A stretch of DNA of 64,000 bases from Coniochaeta sp. PMI_546 (Eukaryota > Ascomycota > Sordariomycetes > Coniochaetales > Coniochaetaceae), in the NCBI GenBank assembly GCA_021432605.1, contig MU271145.1, positions 2,232,001-2,296,000 on the forward strand, written 5' to 3'. The notes below the pieces were generated by a model. That model did no database searches. It was not told where the DNA came from and saw only the letters and a program-made list of their open reading frames with translations. Below are positions 23,001-34,072 of the stretch, one piece after another. A program made the position numbers and the translations under genes. Each line of letters starts with the position of its first letter. Positions within the stretch are counted from its first letter, which is position 1.

Positions 23001-26000
23001 CTTCAGACACTCGCCGTCTCGCTTTCAATATGGCCAACTCGTACTCGTCCCTGTCGAGGAGTTGCCGTCTGTGGACGAGCATGGCAACGGCGGCTCTACT
23101 AGCCTCCATTCTCCCTATTCGTCATGTTGATACTTTACCAACTGTGTTATGAACCTGTCACACAAGGCTTTATCAAAATCTCTTACCATGTACGTGTAGT
23201 TGGAATGACAGGATGAACGGGTGCTGGGTTCACTGGTCCTTCAGATCCCAGAAATGGCCTGCCAAAAGGGCTCCATTTTCGCCTTCCCAGACCTTGACCT
23301 GCTTTGACTTATTGGGGAAGGATTGTCATCAGGAAGCCGCATCTCAACTCTGCTATGCTAGCACGGAACAAGCTGGCGCTAGTGGAGTCTCATCTCTGCC
23401 CCAAGCAAGCGTATGCATGGTTGATGGACCTGTCAACGGTGCAGGATGTCGTTGCCGCAGTCTGTACCAACCCTTCTCTCCTCTGGACGGCTCATCGGGA
23501 CCCAGGCTAAGACAAATCATGCCCTGGGGTGGCTACGTGTAAAGTCTGAGCGCTCGCTGGCGAAGGGAACTTGGATCGATCCGTGACAGGCCTCCTTGTC
23601 CTTCTTCTCTCTTCCTCGAACATCTCCCGAGATTCCAGCATGAGAGTGGACGCGTACTGGTGCAGATCTTCCCCCATGTCCGTTCGCCGACCGGCAATCA
23701 AAACTTATGGGCGAGCGGTCTCCATGGACCCTATTCAGTCTCACGGACGCGAACGGTGGATACTATCGCCAGGGCTGCCAGGGCGAACCATGTTTCAGCC
23801 GGGGTATGCCCCTTCGTAGGGTTCAACCGTTGCTGCGCAATGTGGGTGTGGGTATTGGTGTGTGCTTGTTGTGTGTGTGGCTTCACCTTTGGGCTTCATC
23901 ACTCCTCCCACGTATTCGTTGCGCTTTTATCCTCGCTCGTTTTGACCTGCTGAAGTCCACTTAAGTACTGTTTTCTCGGTCGCCAATGCTTTTCTCATTG
24001 CAAGCTGATAGTGCTCAGCTTCATGTATTCTCTGCATCAAAAGCTCTTAGAGGTGAACCTAACCGCGGCCGTAGCTGCGCGGCCGCGTGTGGTAGCGCTG
24101 ATACACGCGTGCTCTTGCACGAGCTTCGAGGAAATACAGGCTTCTCTCGGATGATTATTCTGGCTCCACATGCGAAACATGGCAGCCACTTTTACCAGGA
24201 GAACTACTGTCCATGGGTTTACATCATGGAACACGCCGCAGTAGGCATGGTACGATGTTGGGATCGCATTTTGACAGAATGCTCACGAGCGCGAGAACTA
24301 TCATCCCCTCGACATGGTATGATGAATTATCGCCTCGGATCCTTGTCTCCAACTCGGCGCTCTCGACAGCATCCCCCTATCAAGTACATGAAACTGGTTT
24401 ATCTCGTCTGTTATGTTTCCTTACTCGTGCGGAGCAGAGAGTCGATCTTCCGATTTCCCTGTGACGGGGCGCGTCCCCTTACGGCTTAGACGCACGAAAC
24501 GTCCGTCCTGTCAATATATTCGACATAGACGGTCGAATCAAAGAAGCAGGAGCAGCTGCGGGAGCAATGCAGCTGCAGCTCACTAAGACAAGCGAGAATA
24601 AAGTATTGCAGCTAATGCTACCTCTAATCATGTTAGAAAAGTGTCGCATACAGGTAAGATGGCAACCTCCAATCTAGACAAGTCTAGCCGGCAGCCATCA
24701 AACCTGGTTATTCAACATGTCGAGTTTCTTTTGACAGGCTTGGTCGTCCTGGTGGAGAGTGGTGGAGCGTTTCCAACAACCCCCCGCCCCGTCACGTCAC
24801 CGCTTGATCTACATATGCCGCCGCAACTCGATTTGATGACAGGTGGGAAACGGAAAGCCACTGACGTCCCGTGGTTGTGGGCCAGACCGTTGCAAATCAG
24901 GTCACAGGAGACCCCGGCTGCGATTCCCTGCTGAGTATACCTGTAGTCATATACACGTGAAGTGTACTGTGCAGGCATATACACCCCGGGAGATCCAGCT
25001 CTCTAGTCCGTAGAAGGCTAGGCTTGAGAACGCCTCTCTTGACCGGCCGGAACTCCTTTGCGGGCGGACGTTTGGCAGGATCCGTAACCGGCAGCTTGGC
25101 TTCAAGCTTGCGAAGGGCCGGTCTGCTAGCTTCGCTCGTTTCCGGTAACTACTGCACTGACAGGGGCTGCGTGTAGATGACTGACAAATATGACAACTGA
25201 CAAGATTAGGCGATGTACTGCTGCATTATACAGCGCATTCCTGTCACGGGCTGCCCTGGATCCGTAGATTCACCGAGCATGTTGTAACATGTGAGCCAAC
25301 GGGAGATAGCATAAGATTTGTGCACGCGACTGAACAAGTAACATATTCAAACACAGGCACAATGCCAAAACAGTTGCGGCTGTGCAAATAGATGTTGGTC
25401 CAGTCGCGAAGCTATAACCTCGTCTCAATCCCCCCCTTTGATTGCTCGGGTTTTAAACCTCATTAGGAGTCCACTTCGTCCGGCACTTGAGACAAGGACG
25501 GACCATCGCGCTTCGAAACGGATCGACGGATCGCCTAGATCGACTGATTGACTGGCTTTTCACCTTGTCGTCAGTCAGCCTGACGAGTGGATGGAGATGG
25601 ACTGGACGGCTTTCGGGCCCAACCCTCTCGGCGCCGTCGTTACGAGATTGAGAACTCCTGAAACGTGCTGCGCCTTTCAGATGGCCTTACTGCGAGATAC
25701 GACTTGAGCGTTGCAGACGTCAACTGTCTGAACAGCCACCCAATCGCATCTCATCGTGCTCAGCGGCCCTACGCCACCTGTGACTACCACGCCATGTGGC
25801 TGCTGTATCCTCCTTGGCTTGACACAAATGGTAACTGACAGATGCACGTTGCATTCCCAAAAGAGGACTCTGTGGCTCTCTCATATCGAATCGGGCCTGA
25901 AACTGACGGGGTATCCTTGCTCGGGGCGAACGTCTCGCAGTCCCCCGGCATTGGATAAACTCATTGTGTTGATCGTAAACCAGAGAGTCCCGGCAATGAC

Positions 26001-26362
26001 ACGCCTGCGTAGTAGATTCATAGCCTCATAGTACTCGCTTGGACTCTGGCCGAGTATACACCGAAGGGCAAACGTGACGACGCCGAACACTGAACTTCAA
26101 GTCAACCGAGCTTCAACCTAGAACCCTGAAATATAGGTATCTTATTGCTTCCTCCGAAAATTCCGTAGTGTAACGCCAGCGCATCACTCGCAGGTATCAT
26201 CATGTATCCAAGAGCCAAGAAAGACCTCCAGTCTGAAAGATCCAAGTACTCCAAGGTAGACAGACGTCAACAAAGAGACGTCCCAGACCAGATCCCAAAA
26301 CGCCCAGACACGATCATGCATTCACTCATCACATATCCACCTTTTCCAGCCCATTCAGGACA
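17051..26362. other. Large gene-poor region
   Basis: About 9.3 kb without a supportable gene. Frames are short and scattered on both strands, with no family motif, and base composition is near that of the rest of the window. The only clear structure is a 19-bp tandem repeat at 21583-21639. A plus-strand frame at 17353-17718 (starting MECLCAPCDALQALTRL) and a minus-strand frame at 18793-19083 look somewhat protein-like but I recognise neither. Confidence 0.45.
21583..21639. repeat. Three tandem copies of a 19-bp unit
   Basis: Units at 21583-21601, 21602-21620 and 21621-21639 follow the consensus GCTCCCAGACGTGATGAAA. Copy 2 has CAA for AAA at its end and copy 3 has CTCTC for CTCCC. No gene is nearby. 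Confidence 0.9.
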
Positions 26363-29300
26363 TCACTTCGCGCCAGGCTTGATCCTGAATCTCCAGAACG
26401 AATGTCCGCCCGCCTGCGTCTGCACCCTCCCCTTCTTGTGACTCTCATCCGCCTCGCCCTTCGCACCGGCAGCCCCAACCCCAGCCCCAGCCTTCTGGAA
26501 ACCCGGATCGCTCCTGAGGCTTTCATCATTCTCAAAATCATCAAAGTCATCACTCGTCGGCGTCCCAAGCGGATCCCCAAACTTATCCACCTCCCCACCG
26601 CCCGAAGCCGCCCTGTTATATTTCGGCAGCGGCGTCCCGGGCGTGGCAGGCCTCTTTCCGGCCCCAGCCTCCTCAGCCGCCGCAGCGGCCTCCCGCATCT
26701 TCTCTAGGCCCCGGACAAGCGGCTCGACCATTCCGGGATCGAAGTCCTCGCCGTCCCTCTGCTTATCCTTCCTGTAGCTCGGCGCCGGGTCGACGGTGCG
26801 GTACGTGGGCGTCCGCATCGGCCGTAGCGCGAGCGCCTTCTTGTACAGCGCCGGAAAGCGCATCTCCAGCTCTGCCTCGAGCTCGCGCTGGTGCTCCTCC
26901 ACGGCCCTGACGCGCTCCGCCTTCTTAGAGGGGATCAGCTCCGTAGGCGCGCGGTCCGAGTTATCGCGTTCGCGGAGCCAGGCCCTGTAGCGTTCCTCCG
27001 CTTCTTCCGACGCGGACCCGCTGGTGGTGGATTGCTGCCGGAGGCTGTCGAGGTATTCCTTTGCCCGCTTCGTCATCTTGTGGCCGCTGATGTACTTGTC
27101 GAACGACGACGAGAACTCGTGGTAGTGGCCCTTGAGGATGAAGCACTCCCCGCCCCACCCCTTGCGGCGGAACTTGTCGTATATGGCGTCCGCGACGGGA
27201 CACTCCCAGCTGAACTCGACGACGCGGTCATAGAAGACTACGCAGCGCGCGTGTGACCACTGCGCGAAGGTGCGGCGGCTCTGGTCGTCTGTGAAGGTGT
27301 CTTGTATCATTTCGAGTGAGGTGTTCTCGATGAAGCTCACCGGGGCGCGAAGATTGATCGCTTCGTGGATATGGGACTTCTCGAAGGCGCTGGGGGCTCG
27401 GAGGTCGACAACTAGGACTTTCTTGGTTGGGAATATGTCTAGGAGCTGCTGTAGTTCGCCTGGTAAGATCATCCGTGCTCCGTCCTTTGTCTCGGGTGGC
27501 AAGTCGTTGATCTTTAGATTTTGCAGGTTTTTGTTCATCTTCTCTTGCTGGCGGCGGTAATGGAACCAGACCTGCCGTTTCGTCAGTGCACTGTTCTTCG
27601 CAATAGCAAGCATAAACTTACATCAACATCGTGCGTCTCGATCCCAAGGTTCGAGGCTAAAAAGTCTGTAACAGACGAGTCCGGCATAGGTTCCTTCTGG
27701 AAATATTCCTCGAGCCGTTCGATAACATGCCTTGCAAGTCTAGGAGTCCTCGGAACCTCTTCCTCAGCACCATAGACTCGTCTGCGGGAGCTCCTGGTGT
27801 GACTGTGAATCATCGTCCTAGCAATACCCTGCTGCATAAGCTCGCCACCGCCCGCGTCCAGGCTGGACGATGATGTATGCACTCTCGAGAGGGTTCCTAC
27901 AGTCGGCGCCGAAGCGGACGAAGGGTGAGGCCGTGCGGTCATGCCGCTTTCTAGTGTTGTTGTTAACGGAGTCGGCATCGGGCGCAGTGAGGGGGCCGTT
28001 TGTATGCGGTTGTTCCCAGCGATCAACGACCTGCTATCTCGTGCTGTTCTGGACACAGGGAAATGACGGATGTGGTCTTCATGTTCCTTCACGAATGTCG
28101 TGCCGGTATAAGAGGACTGATTATCATCTGCGATCGTTTCCGGTTCCACCTCTAGGTTCCGCGTCGGAGCGACTTGACTTGTCGTCGGGGCCTCAGTTCG
28201 GACTGGTACATCAGCCTCAGTTGTTGTGCCTTGCTCTGCTGTTTTCTTCGAAAGGAGGAGATTGTTGGATCGAATGAAGGTAACGAATGAACACGCTGGA
28301 TCGTCAGGTAGAAGGTCCCAAACCATCACTGGTAACGATAGTAGCAGCGTTGTGGAATGGCTTTTGAAAAGGCCCTGGACCTTGCAGTGCTTAGCAAGGG
28401 CCGGGAATGATGCCAGCCATTGCTCCCACGCCTCCAAATCCAGTTGTTGATCATCCTCTAGAGCTAATGAGATCAGGACGTGCGGATTATCCTCGTTCGG
28501 TTCGTTGGCTCTTACGAGCTCGTTGCTCGGCGGATCTATGCTCTCGTCTCCAAATCGACCGATGCGAGGTACACTGGGTTCTTGGGGCGGCGCTGGTAGC
28601 CTCCTGGCTTCAGGAATAAGTCTGCTGAATTCAATGCTTGCTGCCTTGTGGTCAGAGGTCATCATGAAGTGGACTGGAGTCGACCGAGCTTCGAAACGTC
28701 TTCCATTGATCATTATCGGTCTCGGATGTTTTAACCGTGCTAGGATCTCTGCGTGTAGCATGGCCGCTGAAAATGTGCGGTGGCTCCATTCGGACAAGAC
28801 TTCGATAAGCACGTTGGTGAATGAGTATCGACCTGGATCGGGTGCTATGGCGTCCCAAGCCGAGGCGGATATTGTCTCTGTTATACTTCGACCGGTGGCA
28901 AAGGTAGCGCTTGCAGCTCCTGCACAGCAGTCCAGCAGAATCAAACAGTCCGATATTGACCTCTCCAAGAGGATCTGTATAGCACTCCATCTGTCGCACA
29001 CGTTAGAGCAATGTATCATATATGCGAGACGAAGAAATGTGTCCTACTGCAGTGTCGGTGATCCTGTGCGGCGAGTTGCGCACCAAGTACTTTGCCTGGA
29101 CTCATCTATCCTTGCATGTCCGGCGTAGTAGACAATGAAAAGCGTGTCTTCAGAGTCGTGCTTCGTGATCATGTCCGCCACCTTCACGGTGAGGGCGAGC
29201 TGGGCGTTATCGGAGGGAATGGCAAAGACATCTGTCTCATAGTTGTAGCTTTCCCGAAGACACTTCTCCAGATCGTCCAACTCCGGCACGACCCATAGAT

Positions 29301-29764
29301 CGTCGGTTTGCCAGTGTAGCAACAGAGCTTGAACTTTGCTGTACCTCTGTGTCGACCGCACCTGGTTGGGGAATGCCCTATCGGCGGACTATGGCGATGT
29401 CAGTTGGAATACGGCACTTACCACTGGCGTGTTGACTTACATCTTGCACGGCCTGAACAAAGGAATCTAAATGTTTGACATGATAGCTCACACGGCTGAT
29501 ATCATGAGTGGCCGACGGTGTGCCAGCCTCAACAGAGCCATACTGGAATGAATCCTGGCTGTTAGCACGGGGTCTCTGGACGAGACCTTGGTCTCGAGGC
29601 ATCTTGAGTACAGAAGATTGGACGTGTAGTGCTCATGTCAAGAGAAGAAGAGAAGTATGACGGAGCAATGGACATACAGTCGAATCTGCGCTGCTTAGAC
29701 TATTGATATCGGCCGGCATCCGAGTCCGTATTGGGATGAAGTACGGCGACTGTGGGTCAGTCAT
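26363..29764 (-). CDS. Caspase-like / homeodomain-like / rhodanese-like fusion protein
   Basis: Five exons (29764-29678, 29602-29441, 29388-29048, 28990-27622, 27571-26363) with introns of 75, 52, 57 and 50 bp give 1055 residues; all four joins keep frame. Residues about 95-300 form a peptidase C14-like fold: ALLLHWQTDDLWVVPELDDL, then FIVYYAGHAR (catalytic His about 174) and CLILLDCCAGAAS (Cys about 218/219). The join SPTLQWSAIQILLE is typical of fungal caspase-like proteins. Residues about 605-665 resemble a homeodomain (LARHVIERLEEYFQKEPMPD, then DVDVWFHYRRQQEK) with the W-F and R-R of helix 3 but Tyr in place of Asn51. From about 693 a rhodanese fold follows (KVLVVDLRAPSAFEKSHIHE), where the active-site Cys position reads Asp (VVFYD, about 768). 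The C-terminus is low complexity. The 5' exon is the least certain. Function unknown; the role could be regulated proteolysis or signalling. Confidence 0.8.
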
Positions 29765-30394
29765 GGCGACGACCGAGACTAGAAAGCTAGCTCGCGGAGG
29801 CCCGATGGATCTCAAACAGCCAGGAACCGCTCAGCTCGATGAAAAGGAGAGCGTGTCGGTGGAGAAATCAGATGGAAGAAGAAGGTCGACGAGACAGCTA
29901 AGTCTGACAATCATTAACTGGAGCGGCTAACGAAGCCACATTTTTCGGTCCTACTGTCATTATAGGAAGAAGAGATGACACTCAGAAAAGAATATCACGC
30001 CCTTCAGTCACCGAGCAGCCGGATGATGCAACCTCTTCCATGTCGTCCAGGGCGGCTGAGCGCAGCGGCGGCACCGGAGGCAGCACACAAGAAGCCACTC
30101 GGTATCCTAAACGGGCTTAGCTGCTGATCCCCTCGGTGCAGAATGCGGGAGTTGGCGAAAGGAGACGCACAGACCACGGAGTCTGACCGTGGTGGTTGGC
30201 TGCCGTGGCACGTGCGTCCGAGCTGAGCCAACCTTAACGCACGGGCCACTGGGCAGCTACACGTGTACCTCTTTGGACAGTAACGACCGACGGACGACCA
30301 GCGACCAATCAACACCAGACCTCCAACGAGGTATCAAGAACTTCAACGACCACCAAGTGATACTGCTCGAGCAGTTGCTCTTGACTTGCCCAAT
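29765..30394. other. Divergent promoter region, caspase-like fusion gene / pbn1
   Basis: About 630 bp between head-to-head genes, holding both promoters. It contains repeated CGACCGACGG-like and CACGTG-like (GGCACGTGCG near 30207) sequence. No gene is supported. Confidence 0.5.
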
Positions 30395-31997
30395 ATGCGG
30401 CAGCGTGTGACATTCATCACCAAGCCAGTAGATGCCCTCGACCCAGACAAACTCAGCATAGTTGACGGGACACTCACCGGTCCACTCATTTCTGCTGTTC
30501 GTGAAGACAGACTGACGTTTGCTCTGGATGAGCTACCCGGCGCTATTCAAAAGATCTTGAAAGATTCCCACGAGCTACATATCAGATGGTCAAGTCCTAC
30601 GCCATCCGAGACTGTGAGCCCTCTGGTTTCGAGGATTCCGCCTGGATTTCACGTGTTCTATACTCCCCGGAACGCTTCAGCTGCCGAGTCGTGAGTACGC
30701 CGTTGCGCTAATTCGAAGCGAAGGCTATGTACGCTAATGGAAGGGATAGAGAATCACTATGCCTGGCTCTACGGAGCCTGTTCGGGGACATCAACTGCCG
30801 CACACCAAAGGTTTGTCTGACATGCCTAGATCTATAACAAATGGACCCTAATATGATCAGCACTCCTTCACGTCACTTGAACAAGGCCGTTTCTCGCATG
30901 CCACGTCCTCTCAGTACTTTCAGCAGATGGACAGCTTGGCGCATTTCTCTGCTCATATGAAGAAAGTGCTGTGCCTACCTGACGATTCTGCATGCATCGC
31001 CGAATTGGCAAGGCTCGATGATGCAGCCTCTCTGGACATCTCTTATGATACCATCTCCCATGCCCTAAAATTTACTGTCACGTCACCTTACAAGAGACAG
31101 GAGATGCATATAACCTCCACGCCTGGTCTCAGGACAGAGGTGGGCATCTTGGCGGAAGACAAACCTCCCAACCTCGAACCATACGAGGTCGGTGTCTCTG
31201 GTCTGCTCACAGTTTTGGGCCAGGATTCAAAGGCATCGCCAACTCTGTTCTCCTTCCCATCACGACATAGGCAGGGCCAGGGTGCCTTTGATGTCAAACT
31301 TCTTGAGCCCACTGGCTTGCACCCAACCCTGCAGATAAGAATCAACTCCGAACGGCCTCTGGATGACTCGTCCTGTTCGCCGCACGCTTACTTCACGCTG
31401 CCGCGATACATCTTTCCGGACAAGTACCAGTTATCCGACGATCTCTTTCTCAACTCCAAGAACCTCACCGCGCTCCGCTACATCTCTCAACCGGTTGATC
31501 TCGAAGCGCCGGAATACGTCATGGACCTGTGGGGATCAGCAGTGCTCCTAGAGCTATCCCCCAAACAAGACCATATCCTTCAGCGGGGCTGGACCGCAGA
31601 GGTGCCGTTACATCTGCGGTATCTGTCGCCGACGGAAGGCGGATATCGCAACAAATCTATCCCCTACCCAGTGGTGTTCTGGGCTTGTCACGCAGAAGAG
31701 GGCACCAAGTTCCCTACTAACCCATTCGAACGCGTCAACCTAGGCTACGATGGCCTCTTTGGACCCCGTACGGTCTTCTTCCACATCCCTGCTGCGCCCG
31801 GTCTCGACAAGCTGCAGAACACAATTAGTGTTCCGGTACTCGATGCCAACAAGACGGAATGGGTAAATACCGGAACCGCGGCGGCCATTCTACTAGGTTT
31901 TGCTTGGGTACTGTGGAAGTTATATGTGTCATACTCGCAGCAGAACAGCAAACGGCCTCTAACGTCAAAAGACGTCGAGGACAAGAAGAGGAAATAA
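30395..31997 (+). CDS. pbn1: Pbn1/PIG-X, cofactor of GPI mannosyltransferase I
   Basis: ER membrane glycoprotein that partners the catalytic subunit Gpi14/PIG-M adding the first mannose to GPI precursors. Three exons (30395-30690, 30750-30810, 30861-31997) with introns of 59 and 50 bp give 497 residues. The start (MRQRVTFITKPVDALDPD) matches fungal Pbn1. The middle 61-bp exon supplies SLCLALRSLFGDINCRTPK, and the third continues HSFTSLEQGRFSHATSSQYF. The PIG-X domain is visible as PHAYFTLPRYIFPDKYQLSD, YVMDLWGSAVLLEL and LHLRYLSPTEGGY, then a Cys in VVFWACHAEEG. One C-terminal transmembrane helix lies near residues 456-475 (AAILLGFAWVLWKLYV) with a short basic tail. It is tail-to-tail with the sulfotransferase-like gene, 44 bp apart. 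Confidence 0.92.
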
Positions 31998-32041
31998 TTG
32001 TAACATTTAGATGCTAGCATACATGTCTACATTGGCAGCGC

Positions 32042-33214
32042 TCAGAACTTGAGCGCAAACGACTTGAGGTACTCATAGTGCGGGACATTCTCGTTGACGC
32101 ACTCGCGGATGACCTTCTGCGCCTCGTCACCGTACTTCTTGCGCCATTCCTCATCCTCTTGCTCCTCGGTGACGTTCTTCTGCATTGTTGTCAGCATTGT
32201 AAAGGCCATACTTGAAGGGGGAAAAAGTGAAAAACTCACAACTCCATGCTCCCTGGGCTTCAAGTACGTGCTCCCGATAACATCATTATGGAACCCGTTC
32301 CACTTCTCAAACGTCTTGACCGCGTAGTCCTGGCTCTCCTTGTCGTCCCAACGCAGCATATCCGGGGTATAATCGATTCCAACCTCCTTGCAAAACGCCT
32401 CAATCACCTCGGCAGGGTGATCCAGCAGGTCGTCCGCATCCACGACCGTGATACTCACCTCCCCCTCCTTGGTCGGCGGCTGCTGCTGCTGGCCGGCCAG
32501 CGCGGGGCCGATGATGCCCTGGTCCTTGAGGTAGTCGAATAGCCTCCGCAGCTCGACGTAGCCGGCCTCGCTGGGCATGAAGTGGTCGAAGCCAGTGACC
32601 TTGTCGAGGGGCGGGACCGTGCAGCGGAAGTAAGACGGCACGGCCCGCCGCGGGTGACGGATCAAGAAGGTGAAGTGGAACTTGCGCAGCAGCGCGGTGG
32701 GCAGCACCGTCGGGTTGCCCGGCTCGGAGACACCGTTGGCCTTGTCGGCGTCCCCGTTCACCTCCCCGCCGTTGACGCCGTTGGTGCCGGGCTTGGCGGA
32801 GCCCTTGACGTTGGCGTCGATGAGGGAGGGGGCGATGTGCGCCTCGCCGTCGTGCGGGACGATGTAGTAGATTATGTCCTTGATGAAGGTGCGCTTGCCC
32901 CCTTGCTTCTCGAGATCGAGAAGCCGGTCCACGACGTCCTTGTAGGTCTCGTTGGCGTAGCCGGACTTCTCTCTCGTCTCCGGGTCGTTCTCGAAGCGTG
33001 TGCTGAGGCGCTCAGGGCCGTAGTAGAAGGCTTCGCCGAACGGTTCGTGGACGCAGGTGAGGATGTCCCGCCTGGTCATGAAGACCTACATGGCTTGGGT
33101 CAGACAACGAAACTGGTGTAAGTCACGGGTAGCGTGGAATGGTTGGTTTACCCTCTCAAATGCTGTGGAACAGGCACGTGGGTGCGTGGCCACGAAGATT
33201 GGTCTGGAAAACAT
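32042..33214 (-). CDS. Sulfotransferase-like P-loop protein
   Basis: Three exons (33214-33152, 33085-32240, 32179-32042) with introns of 66 and 60 bp give 348 residues. Exon 1 encodes MFSRPIFVATHPRACSTAFE; with exon 2 it forms the PAPS-binding 5'-phosphosulfate loop THPRACSTAFERVFM. A second PAPS-like motif, FLIRHPRRAVPSYF, sits near residue 170. Between them is a Gly/Asn-rich linker (TNGVNGGEVNGDADK). The C-terminal part includes VVDADDLLDHPAEVIEAFC and VPHYEYLKSF. This matches fungal proteins annotated as sulfotransferase family or P-loop NTPases; the acceptor is unknown and no signal peptide is seen. Intron 2 has no stop, so its removal rests on GTGAGT/TGCAG and the smooth join EHGVKNVTEEQ. 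Confidence 0.8.
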
Positions 33215-34072
33215 GGTGGATTTATGGTTTAAAGAGGTGTACTACTATTTCACAGGTGATGTCGACGATATAGACGTCTAGAGGGATCAATGGAAATATG
33301 AAAGAGTATATGACGACACTAGACCTGGACTGATGTTGATCAGGGACCAACGATGGTTTTGTATAGTACCTTGCTTGGACGGAACCCTACATTACGCTTA
33401 GCTATCGATCTACCGTGATTTGTAGCTCCAGTTTCCGAGAAAGTAGCGCAAAGCTCTGCAGGGCGACCACATAATTGCAGCCGATCTTGGACAGCTCTGA
33501 AGTTTCTTCATCCCGGTCCGACCAACTGCTTGGTACGTTCTACATTTTGAGGGTATGCATGTACGTAACCCGACGGCAACTTAAAACCTTGCCAACGCGG
33601 GCTGGCGGGGGCGTGGGTCGCGGGTCTCCCTCGTAACAGGACGCGAATACAAGGCGGAACAGGGCTGGAATGAAGAGATTTCGACTGTCAAAAAGTAAAG
33701 CCTTGTTGGAGCTCCCACGCGAAAGAGGGCCCAGGCAAGGTGTGGCTAAAAAGTCATGACAGTTGCGTGGCGGCCAGAAAATTAGCGAACGCCAATGCGT
33801 GGGGACGGACACAAATCGTGAAGTCTGAATGGTCGGGGCGATCTCCGATTGCCGAGCTACAGCACGATGACGGAACATGTATTTTCATTAGCATTCAACT
33901 TCAGCGGCCTCGCCAATGATCTCTTGTTCAGCACAGATGTCGCGTGCTCCAGCAAGGGTAGGTAGTTTGGATGTGCTGTTCGTTTTGCAAGTGTGAGACC
34001 TGTGAGAAGAGTCTAGATGTTTTGCCTCTTATATGTTGATGCTACTACCCACCCATGAGGCAACAGGTATTG
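33215..34072. other. Intergenic region upstream of sulfotransferase-like gene
   Basis: About 860 bp: the promoter of the sulfotransferase-like gene and the 3' flank of the lipase gene. A 112-codon minus-strand frame (33540-33878) lacks any recognisable feature and is not called. Confidence 0.5.

Noticed and set aside
8622-26362. Transposon or retroelement island
   Set aside because: I looked for reverse transcriptase, integrase and transposase motifs, long terminal repeats and terminal inverted repeats and saw none; composition is not AT-rich as after heavy RIP.
32582-33121. 179-codon plus-strand frame
   Set aside because: Antisense to the sulfotransferase-like gene, Val/Gly/Leu-rich with no motif.
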